A stretch of 64,000 nt of DNA. It comes from Linanthus parryae (taxonomy: Eukaryota; Streptophyta; Magnoliopsida; Ericales; Polemoniaceae). Where the stretch lies: contig JALGPY010000001.1 of assembly GCA_023055425.1 (NCBI GenBank), positions 72,286,994 to 72,350,993 on the forward strand, given 5' to 3'. Position numbers and translations under genes: made by a program. This document shows positions 10,301 to 21,216 of this stretch, piece after piece; the first letter of the stretch is position 1; every line of letters starts with the position of its first letter. The notes below the pieces were generated by a model. It had not been told where the DNA came from. It was given only the letters and a program-made list of their open reading frames with translations, and did no database searches.

Positions 10301-12788
10301 TTATCGCCGGCAAAGAAATGGCCGAACTGTTGAGGTAAGAGGACAAACATTGGACAACAGGTGGGTTGTGCCGTATAATCCTTACTTGCTTGCTAAGTAT
10401 GACTGCCACATAAATGTGGAAATATGCTCAACCATAAAGGCTGTTAAATATCTGTACAAATATATATACAAAGGTCACGACAGGGTTGTGTTCCAAGTGA
10501 TATCGGAACAGAAGGGTTGCATAGATGAAATAAAGGCTTTTCAGTCTGCTAGATGGATTTCCCCGCCCGAAGCTGCTTGGCGTATCTTCAAGTTTCCTCT
10601 GAATGAGATGTATCCTCATGTCACTGTCCTCCAGCTTCATCTACCTGGAATGCAGTCCATTGCATTCAACAAATATACGAAACTTGCGTATATTGCGACG
10701 GATAAGAAATATAAGAAGACGATGTTAACCGAATATTTTGAAACAAATAAACGGGATCCAGAAGCTAGGCGGTGGCTCTACAGTGAGTTTCCTGAACATT
10801 ATGTATGGAATTCTACGAAGTCGGAGTGGACGCCTCGGAAGAGAGGTGATGCTATTGGTCGTATAGTGGCTGCTAATCCCGCGGAAGGTGAGCGTTTCTT
10901 CTTACGTATACTACTAATGCATGTCAGAGGTGCAGAATCATACGAGCATCTTCGGACCGTCAGTAGTCATGTGTGTGAAACATATCGTGATGCTTGCGAA
11001 AAACTTGGGCTGCTTGAGAAAGACACTGCATTGGAAGATTGTTTAGAAGAGGCTACAACATTCCAGATGCCACACACTTTACGACGACTGTTTGCCACCA
11101 TTCTGGTCTTCTGCCAGCCGAGTAATCCTCGACAGCTGTGGGAACGATTTTATGCTAAGCTTTCTGAAGACTATCGTCGTGGAGAAGCCAATAGTGAAGG
11201 TCAGGTCCTTTCAAGAACTCTAAGACATGTAAACATGGTTCTCGAGTCAATGGGAAGGCAGTTGAGAGATTATAACTTGCCAATGGATATTAATGGTTCC
11301 GATGAAGTTGCACCGCCAAATCGAGAGATCGATGAAGAGTTAGCAATTCCTATCCCTCCAGAAGACATTGCGGCATCGAAGCAACTGAATGAGGACCAGC
11401 AAACTGCATATGATGTAATCATTGATCATGTTTTGCGGAAGAAAGGTGCGTGTTTCTTTGTTGATGGGCCTGGTGGGACTGGGAAGACATTCCTTTACAG
11501 AGCTATCCTCGCTCGTATTCGTGGCATGGGTTATATTGCATTGGCTACTGCCAGCACAGGTATTGCAGCATCCAATTTACCTGGGGGTCGAACAGCGCAT
11601 TCTCGCTTCAAGCTACCTCTGGACACAAAAGAGAAGAGTTGCTGCAACATTGGGAAGCGGACTGCCTTAGCAGAGCTGATTCGACAATCAAGTGTAATTA
11701 TATGGGATGAGGTCACAATGGCAAAGAAGCAGAATATCGAGGCTTTTGAATCTATGCTCCGCGATATATGCTCGAGCAACGAATTGTTTGGAGGGAAGGT
11801 TGTTGTTTTCGGTGGTGATTTTAGGCAAGTACTTCCTGTGACAGTGCGAGCAACGAAGGAGGAATGCATATGTAACAGCATTGTTGCTTCACACCTGTGG
11901 CCTCATATGCGCCTATTACGTCTAACGGCGAACATGAGGGCAATACATGATCCATCTTTTGCGGAGTTTCTATTATCAGTTGGGGATGGCAGCTTGCAAG
12001 AAAATGATGAATCCTTATTAAAGCTACCGCAATCTATGGTTGTGCCTTTTGTAAATGAAAGAGCATCGATTAATGCTTTCATTGATTACGTTTACCCTAA
12101 CTTTGAAAGCGATTGCTTGAAGTCTGATTACCTTGTCTATCGGGCCATCTTGACACCAAGAAATGATTGTGTTGATTTACTGAATCAAATTTTACTTGGT
12201 AGATTCCCTGGTAACACACATGTCTACACAAGTTTTGATCATTGTCTTCCTGGTAGCCGAGATAACCATTCTTTAGAGTTTTTACATACTCTTACACCTA
12301 ATGGACTGCCTCCTCATGAGCTACGCTTAAAATGTGGTTGTCCTGTGATGTTGTTACGAAATTTAGATCCATCTGCCGGGCTGTCTAATGGTATTAAACT
12401 CATTTGTAAAAATCTCCTCCCTAATGTCATACATGCTGAAATAGCTATAGGACACAATAAAGGGAAGGATGTCTTCATACCTAGGATACCACTCAGGCCA
12501 TCTGAGACAGATAACTACCCAGTTGAGTTTGAAAGAAAACAATTCCCGGTCCGACCGTGCTTTGCTATGACAATTAACAAGTCCCAAGGCCAAACTTTGC
12601 AGTATGTTGGTATTTATCTTCCTCAACCAGTATTCTCGCACGGTCAACTCTATGTTGCATTATCTCGAGCAACGTTGTCTGCGTCAGTGAAAATTTTAAT
12701 ACATCCACTTGATAATATCCAAACTGTTGACAGTACCCAGAATGTTGTGTATAAACATCTGCTGCGTCGAGCATCGGGCCAATTATAA
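7317..12788 (+). CDS. Helitron RepHel: rolling-circle Rep endonuclease plus Pif1-like helicase
   Basis: Transposase of the Helitron: it nicks and joins DNA at the element ends and unwinds it for rolling-circle transposition. Proposed exons are 7317-7488, 7857-8444, 8543-9373 and 9466-12788. All three introns are GT-AG and phase 1, and the joined frame is open (about 1637 aa, normal for plant RepHel). A Pro/Ser-rich N-terminus is followed by a cysteine cluster (CPHC...CC..GC, about 8620-8690), the Helitron-like N domain, the HUH motif PHVHFLLIL (about residue 723), the tyrosine motif YLYKYIYKGHD (about 859-869), Walker A GPGGTGKT (about 1198), Walker B IIWDE (about 1275) and a C-terminal helicase motif with TINKSQGQT. 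The start is the first in-frame ATG; upstream exons are possible. Part of the N-terminus is duplicated. It looks functional. Confidence 0.94.
7383..7474 (+). repeat. Duplicated exon segment Y, copy 1
   Basis: Encodes GLSAEVNTPGPALRPSGRPR and following residues. It is nearly identical to 7853-7944, which encodes GLSAGVNTPGPALRPSGRPR. Both copies fall in RepHel exons, so the predicted protein has a two-unit repeat near its N-terminus. Confidence 0.88.
7475..7853 (+). repeat. Duplicated exon-intron segment X, copy 2
   Basis: Second copy of 6896-7273. Here the intron runs from the GT at 7489 to an AG at 7855-7856, directly before repeat Y copy 2. Copy 1 has a unique 109 bp (7274-7382) between X and Y that contains the proposed start codon. 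Confidence 0.88.
7853..7944 (+). repeat. Duplicated exon segment Y, copy 2
   Basis: Second copy of 7383-7474, differing at a few bases. It is spliced in phase after exon 1 of RepHel. Confidence 0.88.
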
Positions 12789-12869
12789 TAGTGATTCACA
12801 ATAGGAATAGCATATACTATATATATACATATATATATATATAATCTTTTGTTTTTTTTATTATTATTG

Positions 12870-12874
<5 letters not shown>

Positions 12875-12931
<57 letters not shown>
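12875..12931. repeat. (ATT)n microsatellite downstream of RepHel
   Basis: About 19 tandem ATT units, followed by a T-run, lie about 90 bp after the RepHel stop codon. The whole 12789-13196 gap is AT-rich and holds no gene. Confidence 0.95.
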
Positions 12932-12932
<1 letters not shown>

Positions 12933-13196
12933 TTTTTTGGTCATGCTTTCGTCCGTGTCACTGGAAATACGACACATGAAATTATGGCCCCGAATATGTG
13001 CTTGCTATAATCTTGCCTGGCTGCATTATTGTGGTTTAAATTTGTTGTTCGCTTGATTTTGCTATATCAAATGTACTTGGTGCAAAGTTAAATGATTGCG
13101 TGATCGTGCATCAAGTTTTTTTACGATCTGAAAAGCATGTAACTACAAATGTGGTGCTTATATATGCTGTTTGTGTGTTGCTGTTGTAAACTAGGG

Positions 13197-15598
13197 ATGG
13201 AAAGTGATATGCTGAAGTTATCTGCCCTAACTGATCAATTGAAAGAATGGAAGATTAAACTTCGCGTCGTTGAGAAGTACCGTGCAACAACAGCTCGATT
13301 TGGCAACACTAAGTATCAGCGATATGTCCTTTGTGATGGCGAGGTTAGTTAGCGAGCAGTACACTGACCTCATCCAATACCTGTGTCATAGTTATCATTA
13401 CCTGCTTTGTCCTGTGCAGGGCAAAAAGATACAGGCCACAGCTTTTGACGCTGAAATTGAAACGTTTGACAAACAGCTACATCCATATCATTCATACTGG
13501 TTCAGTGATGGAGCTGTACGCCGTGTTAACCCGCAACATCACTACATTGATCACGATTATGTCCTTGTTCTGGATCCTCAGATGAAAATTGTACCAGTCG
13601 AAGATGCTGCAGATGAAAGGGGAGCTATTACGTTCAATTTCAAGAATCTGACTGACGCCCGCGACCTCATCGGGAAACCTGACAAATTTGGTAGTTTCCC
13701 CCACTATTTTAGCACTGCATCGCTTGCTGTGTTGTTTATGCGTTGCTCTTATTTAGTTTCGCTTGTTATTGCTGTGCTTGCCGTGGCTATCTTTTTTCGT
13801 TCCATCAAAATTTACATACTCACAATATATGTATCCATGTGCAGATGTTGCAGTGATAATCATAGCTGTCATGTCGCCGAAAACAGTGCCATGGAAGGAT
13901 TCGAGTGCTCGTTCGAAGGTTCGAGATATAGTTGTTGTCGACGATACGTAAGTTCTTGGATGTGCCTTGCTTACTTCTAATATACTGCTCTGCGTCTATT
14001 CTTGTTAGTTAGGTACGATCACATTATAGGCAGTGGAAGTTTTTAAATCAATAGTATAATTAAATATTGTCTCCTACACTGCAAATATTGCTTTGTTATG
14101 CTCTGTAAAGTAATAGAAGAATGAACGCATACTAGATCAACATCAAGCTTGTACAATGTGACTTGTGAGCAATGAACCATCAGTGTATGCAATATGCTGA
14201 AAATTGTTATGTAATCGATGATATCATGTGGTGTCTTTTCCCTTCCCCTTACTGAATCTTATCCACTCTATCTATTTGCTGTTTTCTCTAAGTTCATTTG
14301 CCTTGCCAAACAGTTTGAGTCCAGTGTGCCTTTCAGCTTGGGATGAGATAGCAACCACTGATGCAGAAAAACTGGCCAAGTCAGCAAAGTCCCAGCCGGT
14401 GGTCATCGTCACTAATGTTGTGGCATCGAAGTACTCCGGTATCAACATGCTATCTTTTGCTGAAATGTTGACGTATGCTATGTTATGTTTGTACCTTCTG
14501 TTATGTTCATAAATGGCTTTGCCTGTGTCTCCCAGGATTCTCCTTGAAAACTACTATGTCTACAATGTTCTTGACTGACGTTCCTGATGCACGGGTTGAT
14601 GAATTGTTGGATTGGTAAACTGCCTTCATTATCTACCTATATGTAGTGCATAGGTTGTCGTCTGGTAGTTTATGTTAACAATCTAAAGATATTGCAGGCG
14701 CGATGCTAACTACGAGAAAATTGATGCTATCAGTGACCCTGAGATGTTACTGAAAAAGAAAGTTGCCAATACTTCTACATCTGAGTTCAAACTTGTGAGG
14801 ATTGCAGACTTACCAAGTAGTCCGGTAACTTGTTCTGTCTAGCATTGTAATCGCGAGCAAGTTTATCTATGATATTCCCGATTGAATTAATGTTATTTTG
14901 CATTGCAGCAGGCTGGTTTTGATGAAGTCTGGGTGAGAGTATCTGTTGTTGTAGCACCATGTAGTCAGCGGCCGTGGTATACCGCATGCAACAAGTGCAA
15001 CCGGGCTACTAGCCACGTGCTAGGCGAAGTATTTGCTTGCCCAGGCTGTGAAAAAAATGACTGCATTTCTGCACCATGGTATGCCGCGTTCCATCTCACA
15101 TAATTTTTTCGAAGTTAATGTTTACGAATTCAATAACTCATGTCATCTATGGTTGTATACGCAACAGTCCATTTGTGAGCAACGGTGTCTTTCTCATGTA
15201 AGTATATGATTTCTAATTGTGATGTAAACAAATTGATATCGTGCAGGGGGCGCCTCGGAGTTCGAATTGGTGATGGCAGTGGTGAACTTGAGGTTGCTAT
15301 ATTTGGACATGCTGTTGAAACAGTGCTAAATAAGAGTGCGGTTATCCTGTCTGCAATGACTCCACATGTAAGCTAACTATGCCCATATATCGCAATTTTG
15401 AGTTGAAATGCGGCTGATTCCATGGGATGTTAATTAATATAGTCGTCTTATATTGCCATGCAGGAACAGAGCGATGTGTTGTCCAAGGCGAATGATGCAG
15501 CGGTAGATAAACGATTCTATTTCCGCCTGGCTCCATCCAGCAGCAAGAATCCACGCTGGCTTAACAAGTGGAGTGTTCGCCAAGTTGAGATTGCATAA
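13197..15598 (+). CDS. RPA70-like single-stranded DNA-binding protein (Helitron-encoded)
   Basis: Large-subunit replication protein A homologue, a family known on plant Helitrons and expected to coat single-stranded transposition intermediates. Nine exons fit: 13197-13343, 13420-13690, 13845-13947, 14314-14438, 14536-14614, 14698-14824, 14909-15078, 15247-15367 and 15464-15598. They total 1278 nt, all phases agree, and give 425 aa. The first OB-fold shows YVLCDGEGKKIQATAF, the second KVRDIVVVDD with SAWDEIA, and the third (DBD-C) an inserted zinc ribbon CNKC...CPGC followed by GRLGVRIGDGSGELEVAIFG. Transcribed in the RepHel direction, starting 408 bp after it. I see no stops or broken splice sites. 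It is shorter than cellular RPA70, lacking the N-terminal protein-interaction domain. Confidence 0.93.
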
Positions 15599-17180
15599 AA
15601 TTAACTCTGTGATGAAGGCCTGTAGAACTATGTGATCAGATATGTATGTAGATATAAGGACTGCACTTAGCAGTGCATCCTGGAGATAGCATTGCATAAA
15701 ATTAACAACTTGTGCTTACACAGTTGTTATTTTTATGCCTTTTGCTAATATTTTTTTGTGCAGTTTCAGAGCAAAACATGGCAGTCCTTTTGTGCATATG
15801 AAGATGCCATACTATATAGTTTGCTGTTCTGTTGTAGTGGAAGGGTAAAGTAATGTCTCCAATCATAGCAGAGACCTGGGTATTTTTTGGGTACACTTTT
15901 GGGACAACATCTGTGTAACATAACATATAATGTTTTGTTTCTTTTGTATCGGTGCTTTTCCTTCATATATTTTCCTACGCCACCTCTAATATTTATTCAT
16001 TGCACATCCATCTCTTTAAGATATCCAGCTTCACATTGTTTGCTGGCAATCCAATGTTGTTTAACGTCAGTAATTTTCTATGATTCATGTATTTGCATAT
16101 ATTATTCGACTTAGTGTCTGATTATTGTTGTGTCATTGTAAAATAGACGTCTTTTATAGACATCTATACGAAACTTATTATGGACACATTGTTTTGATGC
16201 AATTAGCAGTTAGTTAAATTTACCTACGCACAAATCAGGCCGGTGTGATAGATGACATAGCAATTTAAACTTTGATGAATACAAAATCTTAATGAGATCA
16301 GTTATTAGTAAGATTGCAACCTCAGTACAATGCAAGATTAAACTCCAATTTATACGTAATAATCTTCCGTATAATTTTTAAACGCCGATGCAGATATATT
16401 AATTTCTTAAACGAAGACTCAATTAGTTCCCAGCAAATAACTATTATGTATTAGTTCTCGATTAAACTCGGCCAGTCATATGCATAATATTAAATATATA
16501 CACATAGGAGGACCTGCACTGCAATTTTAGTCGAGCATAATAAATTAATCGCGCAAAACTTCGTTGGGTATTCATGACCACCCACTGCTCCTCCCACCCA
16601 ACCCTTCATATTGCAAATCTTAGGTATCGCCGCCAGGATTCACCTGCTTCAGGTACGTTTCGTTTAGGGTTTTCCTTCCAAACTGTAATATCACATGAAA
16701 AAAAAAGGATTTGCACAAGTTCATAAGAATACCTGCTTATATATATGTACCCAACTCATTGAAATCAGCTATCACTTGTTTGTGTTATTGTATTCAACAT
16801 TTTCAATCTGTAGTGTTTGCAATTGCGAGCCCATAGTGACAATCTGTTTTCCCCCCTTCGATATTGTTTCTGTACTTTAGCCTGTATGTACTATTTCATC
16901 AAAGTATGCATGCTCAAGATGCCGAAGATTTGAATTGTGTAAATGAATAAATACACAAAACACGAGTTCTTGGGTACTTTGAACCGCATTATGTTTATGT
17001 CACTGTGAGAATGCATAACTATGTTATGATCTTTCCGGTTTGTCACTGTAGTGTGCGTTTGTGTGTGTGTGTGTAATTCAATATGAACTTATTAAAGAAC
17101 TGATGTGGTTGCCATTTGTATACACAGCCTACATTCTATAATCAAACATTAGCAGTTAAGGCCTCAGCATTGGAATCAGT
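15599..17180. other. Gene-free spacer between RPA and B3 genes
   Basis: AT-rich sequence. The last part probably contains the 5' untranslated exon or intron of the B3 gene; a donor-like CTTCAG|GTACGTTTCG lies near 16650. I see no convincing coding exon or repeat in the rest. Confidence 0.5.
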
Positions 17181-18532
17181 ATGAATTTCTTCAAAGTTAT
17201 CGTATCCAGTGATCCAGAAAATGACAGACTGGTAAGCTTATATATAAAGCTTCTAATACCAGTATATGCCTAGGTTCGAAAATAGTTATTAAGTACATGT
17301 TCTGCATACAAGGAAGTTAACAATATTATTTCAAGCAGGCAATCTAATCAATCGTTGTTCCGCTTGCAGTCCTTGCCCCGTATCTTTGTTGATGTATACA
17401 GGAAAGATGTTGGGAAGATTGTCCAGCTACGAACTCCCTCCGGCGCAATCTTTGACACGACGATTCTTGCAGGCAATAATGAACTGTATCTTGGCAATGG
17501 GTGGAAAACTGTGGTCAAATTCAACTCAATCACTTTGGGATATTTTGTTTTCTTCAAATTTAGAGCGAATCTGAGCTATGATATAAGGATAATGGATCTA
17601 ACGTGCACCGAAATCACTTACCACAGTATTGTTAAGCAGGAAAGCAACGCTACTGCAGGCATTCAAGAAATAGCACCTCGCTTCTTCAAGCTTTACGATC
17701 CATTTAACAAGAAAGATACCACCCTGGTAACAATGTCGGGCAATTTGTGTATATGTTCTCCTTAATTTCAATTTATTGATTAGCTACCTCTGTTGGATAA
17801 CCATTTTCCTTGTGCAGCGAATCCCTCCAAAGTATGTTGGTCGTCACTACGACAGCATTGCACCCATTGTTTGCCTACATGTGCCCAACGGGGCATCGTG
17901 GAATATCTGCATTGATCAAGTAGATAATGAGCATTACTTTGGCATGGGATGGCTTCAATTTGCCAGTGCTTATCGCATCCCTCCTAAGGCTGTACTTATG
18001 TTCAAATATGAGGGCAATTTGAATTTCAAGGTTCGTATCATGGATGAATCTGCTGTGGAAATCAACTACGGGCTCAATTCTTCTGTCTTTCGAATGGGTC
18101 CACAAGAAAATCATGCTCTCGCTCGTGCGCAAGCTCACAACACTGAAGTGCCATTCTTTGCATTCCGCATCATTCATTCTTACACTACGAGAAAGGGCGG
18201 AGTTGTAAGTACTTAATTTCTAATTCCTTGAGACATTTGCATTGATGCATGATATCAACAGGTTATTTTAAATTGTGCAGAACATTCCTACATATTTTGT
18301 GCGAGAATACTTGACTGGCACCCCGAACAAAGTGTGGCTAGAAACATCGGATAATGGCTACATGAGATGGGAAACAACATGTGGTTTCACGCACGCAGGA
18401 AATCCTTTCCACCGTCGTCTTGCTTGGTTTAAATACGTGCTGCATTCTCAGCTAGCGCTTAATGATGCATGCGTGATTGAATTGGTTGATCCCAGTATTC
18501 CAATGTTTCGGGCAACAGTCTACCGCCAGTAA
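17181..18532 (+). CDS. Triple B3-domain protein (REM-like)
   Basis: Predicted plant-specific DNA-binding protein of the B3 superfamily, likely nuclear. Four exons, 17181-17231, 17370-17726, 17818-18204 and 18281-18532, join in phase 0 to give 348 aa. It starts MNFFKVIVSSDPENDRL. Three B3 repeats follow, each with an intron in the same place just before an I/L-P-x-x-F/Y-V segment: SLPRIFVDVY, RIPPKYVGRHY and NIPTYFVREY. Domains 1 and 2 also keep the typical LGNGW/FGMGW turn and the IMDxxxxEIxY strand. The third domain is more diverged. Repeated domains with a conserved intron place suggest triplication of one exon unit. REM-type B3 proteins are host regulators; whether this one serves the Helitron or is captured cargo is open. 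Confidence 0.85.
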
Positions 18533-19430
18533 TTTGTCATGCGTATCAATCATCTGTGGTATTTGTGTATGCTTTTTGTTATGTTATTTCTCGTTTATCC
18601 CCCTTCTGCAGAACTGCATTGCTAATGTAATCAGAGCAAAGCTAACAGTTGCCTGTTTTACTAGGCTTTTGTGAACAGATGTTTCATACTTGTGTCGTAC
18701 ACATCATCTGATTTGGTAAAACTTGGTGTTGATCATGTATGAAACCTCAATTAATGCTGACGTGTATTTTTTGATTAGTCGTGCTCCGGTGGTAACTTCA
18801 CCACACCGAAATTTCTCCGATATATATAGTCTGGTCAGTTGTTTGTTTAATTGTGGTCAATTTTATGCTATTGTAATTGTGTGCGCATTGTGATATTTAT
18901 ACATACTATTTAACGACATCTACGTATCTGATTAAATATTATGTACTTCTCTATCGTTCAATTGCTAATGCACAATGAAATTATCGGTAATCTACTATTT
19001 ATTGTATTCTAAAGTACATACGATATGCTTTTGTATAGTAGATGTTCAAAGGGAATACAATCACAGTCTTAATACTGTGCGTCTATGTTCATGTCATTTC
19101 TGTAATAACATCCATTCCATATTATAGGAGAAAATAAACAGTTACATGAAATATACTTTTCGTAATATACATTGGATTGTATTGAATTCTAAACGTCTGA
19201 TAATCCAAGATACAGCAGTACTCTTGCTCATATTTTTCCCCATGTAATTCCTATTTTGTGCATTTTCGTGGTATATTATTATGCAACGACCGCCAATGAC
19301 TTTCCATAATGAAACTAACCAAAGCAAACATCCTTGATATGAACTTCAAAATTTAAAATAGCCATCCATTCCCAAGTAATAGATTTGTAACATAAATTAT
19401 GCGACATATTACAAATAAGATATAATAATT
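18533..19430. other. Gene-free AT-rich spacer
   Basis: Lies between the convergent B3 gene (+) and the first YVVGKGS gene (-). I see no ORF with protein-like features. It presumably holds both 3' ends. Confidence 0.5.
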
Positions 19431-19499
19431 AATTTATTTTCTACGCTTCTTCTTTGAGATTTTTTCATTAACATCGTCGGCTTTCATTTTCAATCGTTC

Positions 19500-19844
19500 C
19501 TATCGCTGTGCTCTTTCTTTACGTCCTGCCTCCCTCTGTCGGCGAAACATAGCTAAAATAGCTTTCTTATTCCTTTCGTACGATCTTGCCGTATCACTGT
19601 CGCATGCCTCGTCTTCGTCTTCGTTTCCTGAGTAAACTGTAGTCTCAGATCCTTTGCCAACAACATAATCATGCTGATGCCATGTTTCCGAATCAACTTC
19701 ATTATCACTTTCACTACTTTCCGTGCTTACAGTATACTTCGGCTTCTTCCGCTTTTTGACTTCATTGTGTCGCTTCCTCTTGCTGCTCGATTCCTTTTCT
19801 GCAGTTTCTGGAGACTTTCTTGCACCGTCCTCTTTCTTGTCCAT
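19500..19844 (-). CDS. YVVGKGS-motif protein 1 (unknown, short, charged)
   Basis: Unrecognised 114-aa protein, rich in Lys, Arg, Glu and Ser. The N-terminal half is basic with nuclear-localisation-like clusters (SSKRKRH, KKRKKPK). An acidic Ser-rich stretch follows, then the motif YVVGKGSETTVYS and an acidic tail ending DTARSY, then a basic C-terminus. It is clearly paralogous to the protein at 31522-31962. ATG at 19842-19844, with a TATA box (GCTATAAAAACAT on the minus strand) about 40 bp upstream. It stops at a TAG; the same frame then continues open for about 22 codons ending KISKKKRRK to the next stop, so the TAG may be a recent nonsense change. Function unknown; nuclear location is inferred only from composition. 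Confidence 0.72.
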   Translation of the reverse strand: MDKKEDGARKSPETAEKESSSKRKRHNEVKKRKKPKYTVSTESSESDNEVDSETWHQHDYVVGKGSETTVYSGNEDEDEACDSDTARSYERNKKAILAMFRRQREAGRKERAQR

Positions 19845-19880
19845 AGCTATTCTGATATAATCTTTTTGAAAGTTTTAGGA

Positions 19881-19893
19881 ATGTTTTTATAGC
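19881..19893 (-). promoter_or_regulatory. TATA box of YVVGKGS gene 1
   Basis: Minus strand GCTATAAAAACAT, about 40 bp upstream of the ATG at 19844. Confidence 0.6.
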
Positions 19894-20359
19894 AACAGCT
19901 TTATAATGGAAGATGAAGAACCCACTGACTGTTTTAATCTCCACCCACTGTATGCATTGCATAGATCCCTTTTTCAATGTTGTATTTATTGTTCCATGTA
20001 TATAGATACAATTTCCCACCATAGGTTGCATTAAAGAGTTACACGGTTTTGTGTAATGTATCAAAGATAGCTGCATCAGTTTCAAAATACAGTGTCTCTG
20101 TATATTTCTCGTTTGTATATCAAATAAAAATTAAACCAAAAAAAAAAACAAAAAATAATAAAGCTCTGATCGATTAATACTCGGTGCTGACACTGTCCGC
20201 AAACGATACAATCCAAATTCATATTGTTACTTTCTATAATCATTTGTAAAACCATTACCAATTCAAAGAATCATAATATAAAAAACCCCCAGCCATCGTC
20301 ATCTTTGCTCTCGTGAGAGTATAATGTTGACCCCGAACCTCAACCAGAATGCAGTCACT

Positions 20360-20569
20360 TTAACAAGTACTTTCTTCTTCGAAAATATCCTTCATCGCAC
20401 TTGCATTTTCTTCTTCTGTATCAGTTTCTTTGCTAACCTCCTCAAAACTGCTGTCTTGTTGTTGTTCTTGGCATTCATCGTTGCTCGATTCTATATGAAG
20501 TTGTATCCACTGACTGTTGTCTGCCATGCGATATAATTCTCTTCCTGGTGCAGCTGGACGCAATAACAT
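20360..20569 (-). CDS. Small acidic ORF (uncertain)
   Basis: ATG-initiated frame of 69 codons, with a second ATG at codon 15 followed by ADNSQWIQLHIESSNDEC. Very rich in Glu, Asp, Ser and Gln and ending DIFEEESTC. No known domain. It could be a real small gene or an exon of a minus-strand gene that also includes 20757-21026. Acidic composition over a full ATG-to-stop frame is the only support. Confidence 0.35.
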   Translation of the reverse strand: MLLRPAAPGRELYRMADNSQWIQLHIESSNDECQEQQQDSSFEEVSKETDTEEENASAMKDIFEEESTC

Positions 20570-20756
20570 GTTAAACTAAATAAACACCTGTAAAAAAAAA
20601 ATGGTAAAGAAAAAAAATAAGAAAAAAAAAATGGAGCATTAAAAAAAAAAGAGGGAAACATAAAAAAAAAAAAGAATACATACATTGACACTATATAGTC
20701 ACTAATTCGCTTTATTACTCTTGAGCTTGGTAATCAACTTCAATCGGCACACAGCG

Positions 20757-21026
20757 TTATCTTGAACAGCATTTGTGACATCTCATGTAGCCGATCACGT
20801 ACGCGTATACCAATACGTATCGTAAATGGGGTGTAGTTTTGCAATTACGGCATCTTACGCACATTAGATGACGTTGCCTTTTGTTCAACTGTGTTGATAC
20901 TGCTACCAACTGAAATATTAACTGCCATACATTTACAGTTACAAATGCGTATGAAATGTACTCCAATGCCACTTCATTCATATCCAAATCATGTATATAA
21001 ATGTAGACACAATTACGCGCATCCAA
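20757..21026 (-). CDS. Small Cys-rich ORF (uncertain)
   Basis: 89-codon frame whose end holds closely spaced cysteines (CVRCRNC, then RCHKCC), suggesting a small zinc-binding unit. A possible intron (GTAACTG... to ...ATATTTCAG) lies inside the frame; removing it would leave the cysteine part intact. After the stop, a frame one base off reads on with basic residues, so a frameshift or another splice is possible. It is divergent from the RNase H-like gene, whose start is about 190 bp away on the + strand. No family recognised. Confidence 0.35.
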   Translation of the reverse strand: MDARNCVYIYIHDLDMNEVALEYISYAFVTVNVWQLIFQLVAVSTQLNKRQRHLMCVRCRNCKTTPHLRYVLVYAYVIGYMRCHKCCSR

Positions 21027-21119
21027 ATTTATACACGTGATCAGAATACGTGAGCACCAGAAGACACGGCAACATATCCAGGTGCTACTATCGAAATGCG
21101 TGCCATAATTTGTCAGCTA

Positions 21120-21126
21120 TAAAACT
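21120..21126 (+). promoter_or_regulatory. TATA box of the RNase H-like gene
   Basis: TATAAAA, about 90 bp upstream of the ATG at 21217. An ATGCGTGCCA element at 21098-21107 lies just before it. Confidence 0.6.
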
Positions 21127-21216
21127 ACATCTATCTCCCTCTCCATACAACCCAACGTTGCACCACCACAACAACCGGCTAGACAAAACTGGGAAAATTA
21201 ACAATCGCTGCCTTTG

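Noticed and set aside
12875..12931. (ATT)n run as a CRISPR-like or regulatory array
   Set aside because: It is a plain microsatellite with no spacers.
13270..13980. Single long ORF spanning the second part of the RPA gene
   Set aside because: It reads through two introns; splice sites and RPA homology support separate exons in another arrangement.
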